From V1-33 sp039795165 (GTDB lineage Bacteria; Verrucomicrobiota; Verrucomicrobiia; Verrucomicrobiales; V1-33): a stretch of DNA of 64,000 nt. The notes under the pieces were generated by a model, which searched no databases, was not told the DNA's origin, and worked only from the letters and a program-made list of their open reading frames with translations. Shown here piece after piece: positions 8,140 to 17,916 of the stretch. Both the position numbers and the translations under genes were made by a program. The stretch is from the NCBI GenBank assembly GCA_039795165.1, contig JBDKER010000007.1, positions 62,001 to 126,000 on the forward strand, given 5' to 3'. Each line of letters starts with the position of its first letter. Positions within the stretch are counted from its first letter, which is position 1.

Positions 8140-9186
8140 CTAGAGGGATTGCAAGCCTGCCGCTTCCGGAAATTGCTTAACTAGATTGAAGCACTGGACG
8201 GCCTGCGAGGCGGCTCCTTTCCAGAGATTGTCTTCTGCGCTCATGAGGATGACGCGGCCGGTTCTGGTGTCGTGGGCCCAGCCGATGTCGATGAAATTGG
8301 TGCGGACGACGTCCTTGGTATCGGGGCAGGCATTGGTTCCGCGGAGCCGGACGAAGGGTGCGTGCTGGTAGGCATCGTGGAGGGCAGCGGTCACGGAGGC
8401 TGCGGTGGTGCCTTCGGTTGGGGCGCAGTAGATGGTGGTGCAGATGCCTGCGGTGACGGGGATGAGGTGCGGGGTGAAGGTGATGCGGACGGTGGAGCCG
8501 GCTGCTTTGGAGAGTTCCTGTTCGACCTCGCTGAGGTGGCGGTGGCGTGGAACGCTGTAGGCGCGGACGCTTTCATTGCATTCGCAGAAGAGCAGGGGAA
8601 TGGACTCCTTGCGGCCGGCGCCGGAGACGCCGCTCATGCTGAAGACGCAGATGCTCTGGGGCTGGATGAGGCGGCGCTGGAGGAGCGGGAGGAGGGGTAG
8701 CAGCATGCTGGTGGGGTAGCAGCCGGGAGCGGCGATGAGTCTGGCCGTGCGGATGGCCTCGGCATTCATTTCCGGGAGGCCGTAGACCGCCTCTGAGAGC
8801 AGGTGGGGTGCCGGGTGGGGGTGGTCGTAGAATTCCTCGTAGGTGGCTGGGTCATCGAGACGGAAGTCGGCGCTCAGGTCGATGACGCGGAGGCCGCGCT
8901 CGAGGAGGGCGGGGGCGTACTCGTGGGCGACGCCGTGGGGGAGGGCGAGGAATGCGGTATCGGCTCCGGTGGCGGCGATGGCATCGGGGTCTGGGGCGAT
9001 GAAGGAGAGGCTGGCGGCGGGGCCGCTCTGAGCGAAGCGGGGGAAGATTTCGGAGAGCGGGCGGCCGGCGTACTGGCGGGAGGTGAGGCAGACGAGTTCG
9101 GCGCGGGGGTGGCGGAGGAGGATGCGCAGGAGTTCGATTCCGGAGTATCCGCTGGCTCCGAGGACGGCGACTTTGGCTGATGACAT
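8140..9186 (-). CDS. argC: N-acetyl-gamma-glutamyl-phosphate reductase
   Basis: The product reduces N-acetylglutamyl phosphate to the semialdehyde with NADPH in arginine biosynthesis; 348 residues. It shows the N-terminal Rossmann motif VAVLGASGYSGIELLRIL, the catalytic cysteine C156 in IAAPGCYPTS, SGVSGAGRK, and HLIPVTAGI with the conserved His. The start MSSAKVAVLG at 9186 is preferred over an in-frame Met 13 codons upstream because the Rossmann strand begins at once. It is the first gene of the argC-argJ pair. Only 58 bp separate it from the stop of the AsmA-like gene upstream on the same strand, so it may be co-transcribed with that gene. Confidence 0.96.
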   Translation of the reverse strand: MSSAKVAVLGASGYSGIELLRILLRHPRAELVCLTSRQYAGRPLSEIFPRFAQSGPAASLSFIAPDPDAIAATGADTAFLALPHGVAHEYAPALLERGLRVIDLSADFRLDDPATYEEFYDHPHPAPHLLSEAVYGLPEMNAEAIRTARLIAAPGCYPTSMLLPLLPLLQRRLIQPQSICVFSMSGVSGAGRKESIPLLFCECNESVRAYSVPRHRHLSEVEQELSKAAGSTVRITFTPHLIPVTAGICTTIYCAPTEGTTAASVTAALHDAYQHAPFVRLRGTNACPDTKDVVRTNFIDIGWAHDTRTGRVILMSAEDNLWKGAASQAVQCFNLVKQFPEAAGLQSL

Positions 9187-9244
9187 GATGGTGGGGAGCG
9201 ATGGGGTGGAGGGCTTGTGGAGCAAGCGGGTGGCTGGGGAGAAA

Positions 9245-12007
9245 TCAGGAAGCGCGGGGCGGGGTGCTGCCGTTGCGTTTCTGTTCCGCCTCGCGGGCTT
9301 CCTTTTCGCGGGGGTTGCGGCGGAACGGGAGGGGGATGTGCTTAGCGTGCCAGTGGGGGTCGCTGAGGGTGCCGTCGGCCTGGTATTCGAAGAGTTTGCT
9401 GACTGGGAGGAGGATGAGGCCGGGAGCGCCGCGGAGGTTGACGCGGGCGTCGAAATCGACGTGGGAATTCACGAGGTCGGCGGTTCCGTCGACGGTGAGG
9501 CGGAAGGTGCGGGTGGCGGCTTCGAAGTCCGGGGTAGAGACCCTGCCTCGGGAGACGCGGAAGGATGCGGTGGCCTTGCGGGCGACGCTGTAGGCGATGT
9601 TTTCGCCTGGGAGGAGCGCGTTGATGATGGTCGACAGGGGGCCGAGCAGGGGGAGAGCGAAGATATTGCCGTCTTCGAGAGAGGCGTTGCCTGAGCCCTC
9701 GATGGTATCGCCGGTGGAACCGGTCATCTGGTAGGACATGCGGCCGGTGAGCTTGCCGCCGGTTGAATCGGGAGTATCGGTGAACATTCCGCGGACGCGG
9801 TTGTAGCTGACGCGTTCGATGGCAGCTGAGCCCGAGTGGCCTGGCTGGGACATGTCCGGGAAGTCGAGGGTGGCGGAGGCATTTCCCGAGAAGAGGCCGC
9901 CGGTTGCGGAGAGGCGGAGGCGCGGTCCTTCGGCATTGAGGGTGCAGTCGATGCCTGAGAAGGGGAAGGCGCGGCCGCCGAGAGTGACGAAGGTGGTGGT
10001 ATCCGGGGCGAGGGTGCGGACGGTGAATGTGTTGGCGGCTGTGTTGGCGGGGATGGTGCTGAAGGTGCCTGCGATGCGTGTGGGCATGGGGTCCGGGAAG
10101 CGGATCATGCGGAGGATTTCTGTATCCGGGAGGGTGCGGCCTGCGAGGTCGAGTGACAGCGAGGGACCTTTCATGCGCAGCCAGCCGCTGGCGGCATTGA
10201 AGGACCAGCGTTCCCGGCCGATGGGGACCGAGAGGGCATCGGGCGACTGGACACGGACCGTGAAATCGTGCCGGTCTGGTCCGGTCATGTCGAAGGTTCC
10301 TTCGGTTTCCGTGCGCGGTGGCGAGGAAAAAACATATTTTCCTACGGCGGGGACTGCTTTGGGGGCGAACATGGAGACTGCTTCCACTGGCATGACGGTG
10401 CAGGTGGCGTTGCGGAGGAGGCAGAGTTTCTCGCGGAGGCGGAGTTCGGTCTGGCCGATGGAGATGTCGCCTTTAGCGAGCCGGAAGACGGCATTCCGGG
10501 CGCTCACGAGGGGATCGCTGCCGGTCCGCGCCGAGATTTCCGAGACGGTGAGGAGGCTGACGGGGACGCCGCGGAGCCGGAAGTCGCGCACGCTGCCGTG
10601 GCCTTTGAGGTTCCATGCGGCTGGGCTGGATGCGATTGAGGAGCTGCTGGCGGTCGCGGAGAGGGTCAGCTGAGCCGAGCGGCTGAATTCGCAGAGGGCA
10701 AGTTGCGGCTGGATGGCCGGGGAGTTCAGGAAGGGCAGGAGAATGCGGACTGGCAGCTGGCATTCCGTGATGGCGCGCGCGGAGCCATCCTTGAGGAGGA
10801 ACTGGCCGGAGAGGTGACCGGACTCGTGTTCCACTCTGACGTTGCGGAGGTAGGCGAAGCCGCCGCTGCGGGCGGCGAAGTCTGCGTGGATGGCTGTGTA
10901 GTTTTCGCCTTTCACGGTGCAGCTGCCGCTGGTGAACTGGCCGGTGACGTCGAGGGGGAGATCGGGCCATGTGAAGCTCCGGGCAGGGTCCCAGCGGCCG
11001 GAGACCTCGAATTTCGGGGGGTCGTGGAAGGCGACCTGATCGGGGAGTGCGATGTCCGGGGCGATGCCTTTGGCGAGGGCGACGAGGTCGGCGCTGCTGT
11101 CGATGGCGAAGGGGACCGGGCTGGTGGAGCCGGCTTTCCATGAAGCGGTGGCGTTGAGGGCACCGAAGCGGTCGCGCAGGTGGAGTCTGCGGATGTGGAG
11201 TTCGCCATCGCGGAAGGAGGATTCGGCATCCATTTCGAGGGCGCTGAAGTTGCCGCAGGTGAAGGGCCCTGAGCGGAGGGTGGCTTCGATGCGGAGGTTT
11301 TCCGGCTGGCTGAGCGGGCCGTGGATTTCGATTTCTGCTTCTGCCTTGGGGAGGTCGGGCGGTGAGCCGGCCGGCAGTTGGAAGCGATCGAGGACGTTGA
11401 GAACCCTGCTGACGGCGAGTCTGCGTTCGCGGATGAGGCGGGCCTGGTCTTCCTTCCAGCGTTTTTCGGCCTCGCTGCCTGGTTCGGGGCGGCTGGTGGG
11501 TTCTGGCTGTTCGATGTCGCCGCGGGCGGTGAAGCGGATGCCGCTGATGATGCCGTCGGCGCGTGGGATTTCGATCTGTCGGCCATGGACGATGAGGCGG
11601 GCGTTGAAATTGCGGATGGTGAGCCATTCGCTGTCCGGATTGTCCGGGGTGACGGGAAGGGAGACGTTGGCGTCGTCGAGGGTGACCGAGCGGAGGAAGT
11701 CGCGTCGGTCGACGAGTCTGGCGACATCGACATCGAGGCTGATGCGGTTGATGTCGACGAGGCGCTGGGAAGGGTTGAGGAGGTCGAAGAGGCGGACGTT
11801 GCGTGCCGTGAGGCCATCGACTGGGTCGAGGGTGAGGCGGCCGATTTCGGCGCGGAGTCCGAGTGGTTCGAGTTCGCGTTCGATGAGGGTGCGCCAGCGG
11901 CGGTTGAATCCGACGTCGTAGGCGTAGAGGGCGAAGGCCGCGAGGCCGCCGATGAGGAGGAGGGAGAGGTAGAGGCCGAGTCGGCCGCGGCGGATGCGCG
12001 GGCGCAT
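9245..12007 (-). CDS. AsmA-like C-terminal domain protein (inner-membrane anchored, periplasmic)
   Basis: This 920-residue protein has one N-terminal transmembrane segment (LGLYLSLLLIGGLAAFALYAY after MRPRIRRGR), followed by a long beta-rich periplasmic body. Repeated patterns of the form GxFxLxDG and TGRMSYQMTGSTGD, and the closing region PLLGPLSTIINALLPG with KATASFRVSRGRVSTPDF and VDFDARVNLRG, are typical of the AsmA_2/TamB-type C-terminal domain. Relatives form bridge-like grooves implicated in lipid transport between membranes (family knowledge). The start at 12007 is the first Met in front of the hydrophobic helix; the same frame stays open far upstream but there it is antisense to another gene. 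A divergent PSD1 gene starts 102 bp away. Confidence 0.8.
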   Translation of the reverse strand: MRPRIRRGRLGLYLSLLLIGGLAAFALYAYDVGFNRRWRTLIERELEPLGLRAEIGRLTLDPVDGLTARNVRLFDLLNPSQRLVDINRISLDVDVARLVDRRDFLRSVTLDDANVSLPVTPDNPDSEWLTIRNFNARLIVHGRQIEIPRADGIISGIRFTARGDIEQPEPTSRPEPGSEAEKRWKEDQARLIRERRLAVSRVLNVLDRFQLPAGSPPDLPKAEAEIEIHGPLSQPENLRIEATLRSGPFTCGNFSALEMDAESSFRDGELHIRRLHLRDRFGALNATASWKAGSTSPVPFAIDSSADLVALAKGIAPDIALPDQVAFHDPPKFEVSGRWDPARSFTWPDLPLDVTGQFTSGSCTVKGENYTAIHADFAARSGGFAYLRNVRVEHESGHLSGQFLLKDGSARAITECQLPVRILLPFLNSPAIQPQLALCEFSRSAQLTLSATASSSSIASSPAAWNLKGHGSVRDFRLRGVPVSLLTVSEISARTGSDPLVSARNAVFRLAKGDISIGQTELRLREKLCLLRNATCTVMPVEAVSMFAPKAVPAVGKYVFSSPPRTETEGTFDMTGPDRHDFTVRVQSPDALSVPIGRERWSFNAASGWLRMKGPSLSLDLAGRTLPDTEILRMIRFPDPMPTRIAGTFSTIPANTAANTFTVRTLAPDTTTFVTLGGRAFPFSGIDCTLNAEGPRLRLSATGGLFSGNASATLDFPDMSQPGHSGSAAIERVSYNRVRGMFTDTPDSTGGKLTGRMSYQMTGSTGDTIEGSGNASLEDGNIFALPLLGPLSTIINALLPGENIAYSVARKATASFRVSRGRVSTPDFEAATRTFRLTVDGTADLVNSHVDFDARVNLRGAPGLILLPVSKLFEYQADGTLSDPHWHAKHIPLPFRRNPREKEAREAEQKRNGSTPPRAS

Positions 12008-12109
12008 GGGGTGGTTAGTGGCGCATGGGTGGAAGGCTGCCAAGGGCGGAAGCGTTTCTGTGGGGCGGGGAATGCAAAGAAGCGGTGTGGCGGACCGTAA
12101 GGGAGCGGG

Positions 12110-15100
12110 ATGGCAATTACAGGTTATCGGATTCCGGGGGTGCTGCTGACGGTGCTGGCGCTGGTGGTGCTGGTGCGGATGGCGGCGGCCGACGAGCGTC
12201 TGGCTTTTTTCGAGTCGAAGGTGCGGCCGGTGCTGGCGGAGCATTGTTTCCGCTGTCATGGGCCGGAGAAGCAGAACAACGGGCTGCGGCTGGACCGGCG
12301 GGAGGGATGGGTACGGGGCACTGACTATGGGCCGGTGGTGAATCTGGACGATGTGGGGTCGAGCCGGGTACTCAAGGCGCTGCGGCATGAGGCGGGGGTG
12401 GAGGCGATGCCGCGCGAGGGGCAGAAGCTGTCCACCGAGGCGGTGGCGGCGGTTGAGCAGTGGCTGCGGGACGGGATGCCGTGGCCTGAGGGTGGTGGGG
12501 AAGCGGTGCGGGAGGAAGCGTGGCGGCGGCATTGGGCGTTCCAGAAGGTGAAGATGCCTGCGGTTCCGGGGCCGGAGGAATTGCCGGACGAACTGGCCGG
12601 ATGGCGCGGGCATCCGCTTGACCGTCTGGTGGCGAAGCGCCTGCTGGCTGAGGGGATTCTGCCGTCGGGTGAGGCGTCGCGGTCTGTGCTGCTGAAGCGG
12701 GCGTCGGTGCTGCTGCACGGGGTGCCGCCGGGCTGGAAGGAAGTTCAGGAATTTGTGGCGGATGGTGCGGAGGATGCGTGGGAGCGGCGGGTGGATGCGA
12801 TGCTGGCGTCGCCGCGGTTTGGGGAGCGCTGGGCGCGGCACTGGATGGACATTGCGCGCTATGCGGACACGAAGGGCTATGTGTTTCAGGAGGAGCGGAG
12901 GTATGCCTATGCCTACACGTACCGCGACTGGCTGATCCGGGCCTTTAACGAGGACATGCCGTACGACCGCTTTCTGGAACTGCAGATTGCGGCCGACCGG
13001 TTGACGCCGGCTGAGCGGCCTGCCGATCTGGCGGCGATGGGATTTCTGACGCTTGGGCGGAGGTTTCTGAACAATCAGCACGACATCATCGATGATCGGC
13101 TGGACGTGGTTTTCCGGGGAACGCAGGCGCTCACGGTGGGTTGTGCGCGGTGTCACGATCACAAGTTTGATCCTGTGCCGATCAGTGATTACTATGCCCT
13201 CTACGGGGTCTTTGCGAACAGCGAGGAGCCGGCTGAGAAGCCTGAGATCGGGGCGGCGGAGCGAACGCCTGAGCTGGAGGCCTTTGAGAAAGGCGTGGCC
13301 GAGCGGCAGGCCAAAGAGCAGCAGTACCGTGAGGAGCGGCTGCGCGAGATTTTCCAACCGGGCGTGGCCGCCAAGTATGCGGCGGCCGTGGAGGAGGCAG
13401 GGGAACGGGAAGGTCAGGAACTGCGGGAGTTTGCGCGTGGTCGTGACCTTAACCCCGTGGTGCTGGCGCGCTGGCGTCAGTGGCTGCGGTCCGGGGGGAT
13501 GGGCGAGCCGGCGGTGGCGGAGCCTTTGCGGTCGCTCACGGCAGCGGATCTGGAGTCCGGCTACAACCGGAAGCACCGGGAGGCCCTCAATGCGCTGCGT
13601 CAGGAGACTGAGAAATTCAAGGCGACGAGTCCGGCGGCACCGCCGAGGGCGATGGTGCTGGTGGATCGGGCGAAGGCCACCGAGCCGGTGGTGTTCATCC
13701 GGGGAAATCCGGGGCGTCCCGGACCGCGGGTGGAGCGGCGCTTTCTGTCCTGTCTTAGTGAAGGCGAGCCGCAGCCGCTGACTGAGGGCAGTGGCCGGCT
13801 ACAGTTGGCGCGGGCCATTGCGTCGCGGGACAACCCGCTGACGGCGAGGGTTTTTGTGAATCGGGTATGGGGGCGGCTGTTCGGGGTGCCGCTGGTGGAT
13901 GGGGTGGGTGACTTCGGGGTGAGGACGGCTCCGCCGGTGCAGCCTGAGCTGCTCGACTGGGCGGCGGCGAGTTTCATGGAGCAGGGGTGGTCGCTCAAGA
14001 CGTTTCTGAGGAGCGTGCTGCTGTCGCGGGCATGGCGGCAGGATTCCGTCGAGCGTGCCGATGCGGCGGCGCGCGATCCGGAGAACCGGCTGCACTGGCG
14101 TCAGAACCGTCAGCGTCTGGATTTCGAGGCGCTGCGCGACAGTCTGGTGGAGGTGTGCGGTGGGTTGGACCCGGCGATGCATGGACGATCCGTCGATCTG
14201 CTGGCGGAGCCGTACACGCACCGGAGGGCGGTGTATGGATTCATTGACCGTCAGAATCTGCCGGGAACGTTCCGGACCTTTGATTTTGCGGGGCCCGACA
14301 ACACGGCTCCGCGGCGGTTTGAGACCACGGTGCCGCAGCAGTCGCTTTATCTGATGAACAATCCGTTTGTGCAGGCGCAGGCGCGGCGGGTGGTGGCGGC
14401 GGTGGATGCGGCGGGAGTGACCGATGCTGCCGGGCGGGTGCGGGAATTGTTCCGCAGGGTGCTGCAGCGCGAGCCCGATGGCGGGGAGATGGCGGTGCAA
14501 CTGGCGGCGGTGGAGGTCCTGCAGGGCGAGCCCCGGCAGAGCGGGACGCGCTGGCAGTATGGCCGGGGGCGCTGGGCGGGGGAAGCGCTCGAGTTCATCC
14601 CCTTTTCCTGGCATGGCAACGGGCGGTGGTCTGTTTCCGGGGATCTGCCCGACCCGGAAGCTGGCTGGGTGATGCTGCAGCGCGAGGGTGGTCATCCCGG
14701 GGCTGACGCGGCGGTGCGGCGCTGGAATGTGGCGGAGGCTGGAACAGTGAGGCTGAGTGGGAAGGTGGTTGTGAAGGCGAAGGAGAGCGACGGGGTGCGG
14801 GCGGTCATCCGGCATTCGCGTCTGGGGATTCTGTGGGAGGCGAAAGTGCCTGGGGGAGGGGAGGCGGAAGCTTCAGTGGCTTCCGTGGCGGTGGAGCCGG
14901 GGGACACCCTTGATTTTGCGGTGGATCGGCAGGGCCATGATCATTCCGACAGTTTTGGCTGGGCACCGCGGGTGGTGGATGAGGTCAGCGGGGTGGAATT
15001 GGCTGATGCGGCGCGTGATTTCGGCGGGCCCGGGCTGTCGGCGTGGGATGCGTATGCGCAGGTACTGCTGTGCACGAGCGAGTTTCTTTTTGCCGACTGA
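12110..15100 (+). CDS. PSD1 and planctomycete cytochrome C domain protein (DUF1549/DUF1553)
   Basis: This is a secreted 996-residue protein of unknown function, typical of Planctomycetes and Verrucomicrobia. It has an N-terminal hydrophobic export segment (residues 8-27), then a cytochrome C domain with CFRCH at residues 46-50. The DUF1549 region contains RFGERWARHWMDIARYADTKG and the second motif CARCHDHKFDP (C345-H349). The DUF1553 region contains PLTARVFVNRVWGRLFG and PQQSLYLMNNPFV. An additional beta-rich segment of roughly 150 residues, about nt 14540-15000, sits inside the end of DUF1553, just before the characteristic terminal LLCTSEFLFAD. No DUF1501 partner is adjacent. Two haem-type motifs suggest redox activity; the substrate is unknown. 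Confidence 0.88.
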   Translation: MAITGYRIPGVLLTVLALVVLVRMAAADERLAFFESKVRPVLAEHCFRCHGPEKQNNGLRLDRREGWVRGTDYGPVVNLDDVGSSRVLKALRHEAGVEAMPREGQKLSTEAVAAVEQWLRDGMPWPEGGGEAVREEAWRRHWAFQKVKMPAVPGPEELPDELAGWRGHPLDRLVAKRLLAEGILPSGEASRSVLLKRASVLLHGVPPGWKEVQEFVADGAEDAWERRVDAMLASPRFGERWARHWMDIARYADTKGYVFQEERRYAYAYTYRDWLIRAFNEDMPYDRFLELQIAADRLTPAERPADLAAMGFLTLGRRFLNNQHDIIDDRLDVVFRGTQALTVGCARCHDHKFDPVPISDYYALYGVFANSEEPAEKPEIGAAERTPELEAFEKGVAERQAKEQQYREERLREIFQPGVAAKYAAAVEEAGEREGQELREFARGRDLNPVVLARWRQWLRSGGMGEPAVAEPLRSLTAADLESGYNRKHREALNALRQETEKFKATSPAAPPRAMVLVDRAKATEPVVFIRGNPGRPGPRVERRFLSCLSEGEPQPLTEGSGRLQLARAIASRDNPLTARVFVNRVWGRLFGVPLVDGVGDFGVRTAPPVQPELLDWAAASFMEQGWSLKTFLRSVLLSRAWRQDSVERADAAARDPENRLHWRQNRQRLDFEALRDSLVEVCGGLDPAMHGRSVDLLAEPYTHRRAVYGFIDRQNLPGTFRTFDFAGPDNTAPRRFETTVPQQSLYLMNNPFVQAQARRVVAAVDAAGVTDAAGRVRELFRRVLQREPDGGEMAVQLAAVEVLQGEPRQSGTRWQYGRGRWAGEALEFIPFSWHGNGRWSVSGDLPDPEAGWVMLQREGGHPGADAAVRRWNVAEAGTVRLSGKVVVKAKESDGVRAVIRHSRLGILWEAKVPGGGEAEASVASVAVEPGDTLDFAVDRQGHDHSDSFGWAPRVVDEVSGVELADAARDFGGPGLSAWDAYAQVLLCTSEFLFAD

Positions 15101-15149
15101 GCGAGCGAGGCGTTGACCGCGCGTGTGGGGCGTGGCAATCGTCGGTGAG

Positions 15150-15971
15150 ATGCAGGCATTTCTTGTTGTGGCTGGTGTATGGCTGGCGGGCCATGGGCTC
15201 CGCACTTTTGAGGTTCCGCTGCTGCGGCGGGCGGGGGCGGTGCTTTATCTGGCAGCGACGTATCTTGCGGGATTTCATGCGGGTGGCGGATCTCCGTGGA
15301 TGGGGGGGGTGGCGCTCGGAATGTGGTTTCTGCTTCCGTGGGTGGAGATTCTGCTGCGGGTGAGGACACTGCGGTTGCCCGCGCGGCAGGTGCTGGGGCG
15401 TTGTGCGGCCCCCGCGGCGTCCGACTTTCCGGATCTGCTTGCGCTGACAGATGAGGTGGAGGGCGAGGGTTTCGAGCGGGGTGACGATGCTGGCTGGGAG
15501 GCTGGGGGGATGAGGCAGTTCGTGCGGATTTTCTACCGGGAGAGCGACCGCCTGCAGTTGCTGATATGTTATCAGGAGCAGGGTCCGGTGGCGGTGACGC
15601 ATTTGAGCGTGACCACCCGCTACGGGGATGGGCGGCAGTATGTGACTTCGGATTTTCCGTTTTCTGCGGCCATGAAGCCCCGTCCGGAAGTGGTGGTGCG
15701 CCAGGTCGTGGAAGCTGCTTCGGTGAGGGAGCTGGTGGCTGGTCATGTGGCGTGGCTGGAGAGTGCGGAGGGGCGGTCGCAGCACGAGGCCGAGGTGATG
15801 GTGGTGGATGACCTTGCGGAGAAGATGACTGGAGAGCTGCAGAGTCAGTTCCGCTACAACGTGGAGACTGGGATTCTGCGGGAGGATGCGGATGGCAGCG
15901 TGCGGTACTCTTGGCGCGGCTTCTTTTTTCTGTGGACGCAGTATCTGCGGGACCTTGTCAGGCTGGCTTGA
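15150..15971 (+). CDS. Membrane-anchored hypothetical protein
   Basis: This 273-residue protein has two or three hydrophobic segments in the first 75 residues (FLVVAGVWLAGHGL, GAVLYLAATYLAGFHAG, WMGGVALGMWFLLPWVEILL). A soluble alpha/beta domain of about 190 residues follows, containing DRLQLLICYQEQGPVAVTHLSV and VTTRYGDGRQYVTSDFPFS. I do not recognise the family. A GTG at 15123 would add nine residues and is an alternative start. It ends 30 bp before the next gene, also a membrane protein, and the two are likely co-transcribed. Confidence 0.6.
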   Translation: MQAFLVVAGVWLAGHGLRTFEVPLLRRAGAVLYLAATYLAGFHAGGGSPWMGGVALGMWFLLPWVEILLRVRTLRLPARQVLGRCAAPAASDFPDLLALTDEVEGEGFERGDDAGWEAGGMRQFVRIFYRESDRLQLLICYQEQGPVAVTHLSVTTRYGDGRQYVTSDFPFSAAMKPRPEVVVRQVVEAASVRELVAGHVAWLESAEGRSQHEAEVMVVDDLAEKMTGELQSQFRYNVETGILREDADGSVRYSWRGFFFLWTQYLRDLVRLA

Positions 15972-16001
15972 GGGTATCTTCTGGAGAAAATTCCCTTCAT
16001 C

Positions 16002-17840
16002 ATGAAGCACTCCGAGAGCATGAGGGAACGCGGGCAGGGCAAGGAGACTCGGTCGGCGGCGGCGGTGGCAATTCTGGTGCTGCTGGGGATGGTGGGGATT
16101 GCCTGGTGGGTGGCCCTGGCGAATGGGCGCGGCGTACCGTTGGCGGCGTGGGAACGGTTCCGGGAGAGCCGGGCCGATGGGGTGGTTTATGACTGGAAGT
16201 CGGCGGTGGCTCTGGGCACGTGGCTGGCGGCGGTGGTGACGACGGTGACGGTGCTGGTGGCGGTGGTGACGATGCGGTGGTGGCTGGGCGGCGAGGTGGT
16301 TCCGGGGGAAGTGGTGCGGCGCCGCGGAAGCAGCCGGACGTTCCGGTTGCTGGTGCTGGGGGCTGTGCTTGCTGCTTTGCTGCTGAGGCTGCCGCTGGCG
16401 CGGGGCAGTCTGTGGTGGGATGAATTGTGGAACGTTCGGTATGCGACGCTGGGCGAATGGCGGGAGTCGGGTGCTGGCGGCATGGAATTCCGGGAATGGC
16501 CGTGGTCCCGTGCGTTCTGGTATTATGGGAAGCCGACGAATCATGCGGTGCAGACGGTTCCATCGAAGCTGACCGAGCGTGCGTGGCGGGTGCTGCGCGG
16601 AGAGTCGGCTGGGGGGATTCATGAAGTGGCGCTGCGTTTTCCGGTACTGGCAGCGGGGCTGGGGGCGATTGCGCTGGTGGCGGTTCTTGGCAGGCGCTGG
16701 GGAGGCGAGCGGGCGGGCGTAGCGGCGACCTGGGTCATGGCGCTGCATCCTTGGATGCTGCGCTATGGGGTGGACGCGCGGTCGTACGGGATGACGATGC
16801 TGATTGTTCCGCTGCTGCTGCTGGCGGCGTGGGAAGCGTGGCGGGTTCCGGGGGGTGGAGCGTGGCGCTGGTGGGTCTTGCTGGGGCTGTCGATGTGTCT
16901 GCTGATGTGGTCGCATGCGCTGGCGCATGCGGCCATCTGTCTGGGGCTTTTCGTGGTTGGGCTGGCGGTGATCTGGCGGGTCAATGGGGACGTGGCGGTG
17001 AGGAAGCTGCTGATGGTGCGGCTGGTGGTCGTGGCGGCGCTGGCGGCGTGTGCGTTTCTCGTGTTGTTTCTGCCGTGTCTGCTGCAGGCGGTCTGCTGGC
17101 ATGGACGCAATGCGGATGGGAACCTACTGACGTGGGATTATGTGAGCCGGACCGTGGGGGCGGTGGCTTCCGGGGAAGAGAAGGCTGTGCACGTGGCTGC
17201 GCTGTTGTTTCTGCTGCCCGGGCTGGCGGGTTTGCTGGTGCGGGGGCGGATGGATCCGCTGGGGCGCGCACTGTGTCTGGCCATCATGGCGGGGGCCTGT
17301 CTGCTGATGGCGGGGACTGCGCTGGCTGGAGGGTTCTTCTATCATCGGTTTGTGGTGGCTCTTGGGCCGGTGCTGGCGATCGGCTGGGGTGGGGTGATGG
17401 GATGGGGCCGGCTGCCTCGCTGGGTGGTTCCGGTGGCTCTGCTGCTGCTGGGGATGAGCTGGGTTCCGCAGCTGCGCGTGCTGACGGGGCGGAGTTACTG
17501 TCCGTGGCGGGAGACAGCCGGGATTCTGCGGGCGGAGATGGAGAGGCCGGGGGTGCGGACGGTGGTGGCCGGCTACGGGCTGGGAGCGAATCTGCTGCAG
17601 TGTTATCTTCCGGAGGTGGAGGATCTGCGGGGAAGGGCGCTGGAAGAGGTGCTCGCCGAGGCACGCCGAGCGGGGAACCGCCTATGCATTGCGTGGGCGT
17701 ATCAGGGCTTTCACCAGTCGCAGCAGCCTGCAGAGATGGCCGTGCTGCGGGATCCTCGTCAATTCCGGCTGCTGGCTGAACTGCCGGGCATTGAAGAGCC
17801 CTTTGACTGCCGGGTAGTGGAGTGGGTGGGTGGCCCTTGA
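16002..17840 (+). CDS. Polytopic GT39/ArnT-like glycosyltransferase (putative)
   Basis: This is a 612-residue integral membrane protein with about 11-13 hydrophobic helices. After the second helix pair comes LPLARGSLWWDELWNVRYA; an acidic D-E pair in the first periplasmic loop is the hallmark of GT-C fold enzymes such as PMT/ArnT (family 39), which use polyprenyl-phosphate sugars. A further clue is WVMALHPWMLRYGVDARSYGM, matching the conserved H-P...D-x-R-x-Y region. The C-terminal approximately 130 residues look soluble. The likely role is transfer of a sugar onto lipid or protein outside the inner membrane. Start at 16002 (ATG). The exact donor and acceptor cannot be inferred. Confidence 0.7.
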   Translation: MKHSESMRERGQGKETRSAAAVAILVLLGMVGIAWWVALANGRGVPLAAWERFRESRADGVVYDWKSAVALGTWLAAVVTTVTVLVAVVTMRWWLGGEVVPGEVVRRRGSSRTFRLLVLGAVLAALLLRLPLARGSLWWDELWNVRYATLGEWRESGAGGMEFREWPWSRAFWYYGKPTNHAVQTVPSKLTERAWRVLRGESAGGIHEVALRFPVLAAGLGAIALVAVLGRRWGGERAGVAATWVMALHPWMLRYGVDARSYGMTMLIVPLLLLAAWEAWRVPGGGAWRWWVLLGLSMCLLMWSHALAHAAICLGLFVVGLAVIWRVNGDVAVRKLLMVRLVVVAALAACAFLVLFLPCLLQAVCWHGRNADGNLLTWDYVSRTVGAVASGEEKAVHVAALLFLLPGLAGLLVRGRMDPLGRALCLAIMAGACLLMAGTALAGGFFYHRFVVALGPVLAIGWGGVMGWGRLPRWVVPVALLLLGMSWVPQLRVLTGRSYCPWRETAGILRAEMERPGVRTVVAGYGLGANLLQCYLPEVEDLRGRALEEVLAEARRAGNRLCIAWAYQGFHQSQQPAEMAVLRDPRQFRLLAELPGIEEPFDCRVVEWVGGP

Positions 17841-17916
17841 GGGGGCGGGGAGGGTCCGTGGCGTAGGCTTTTGCATTTCTGCGGTCTGCGGGTAGGATTG
17901 GGGCGTTTCTTCAGCT

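Noticed and set aside
12008..13576. Upstream extension of the AsmA-like reading frame to 1443 residues on the minus strand
   Set aside because: The extra part is antisense to the well-supported PSD1 gene, is rich in Arg/Pro/His and has no domain. The hydrophobic anchor marks the true start at 12007.
14985..17102. 705-residue open frame on the minus strand
   Set aside because: It is antisense to the membrane protein and glycosyltransferase genes, with heavy His/Pro/Arg/Gln bias and no motif.
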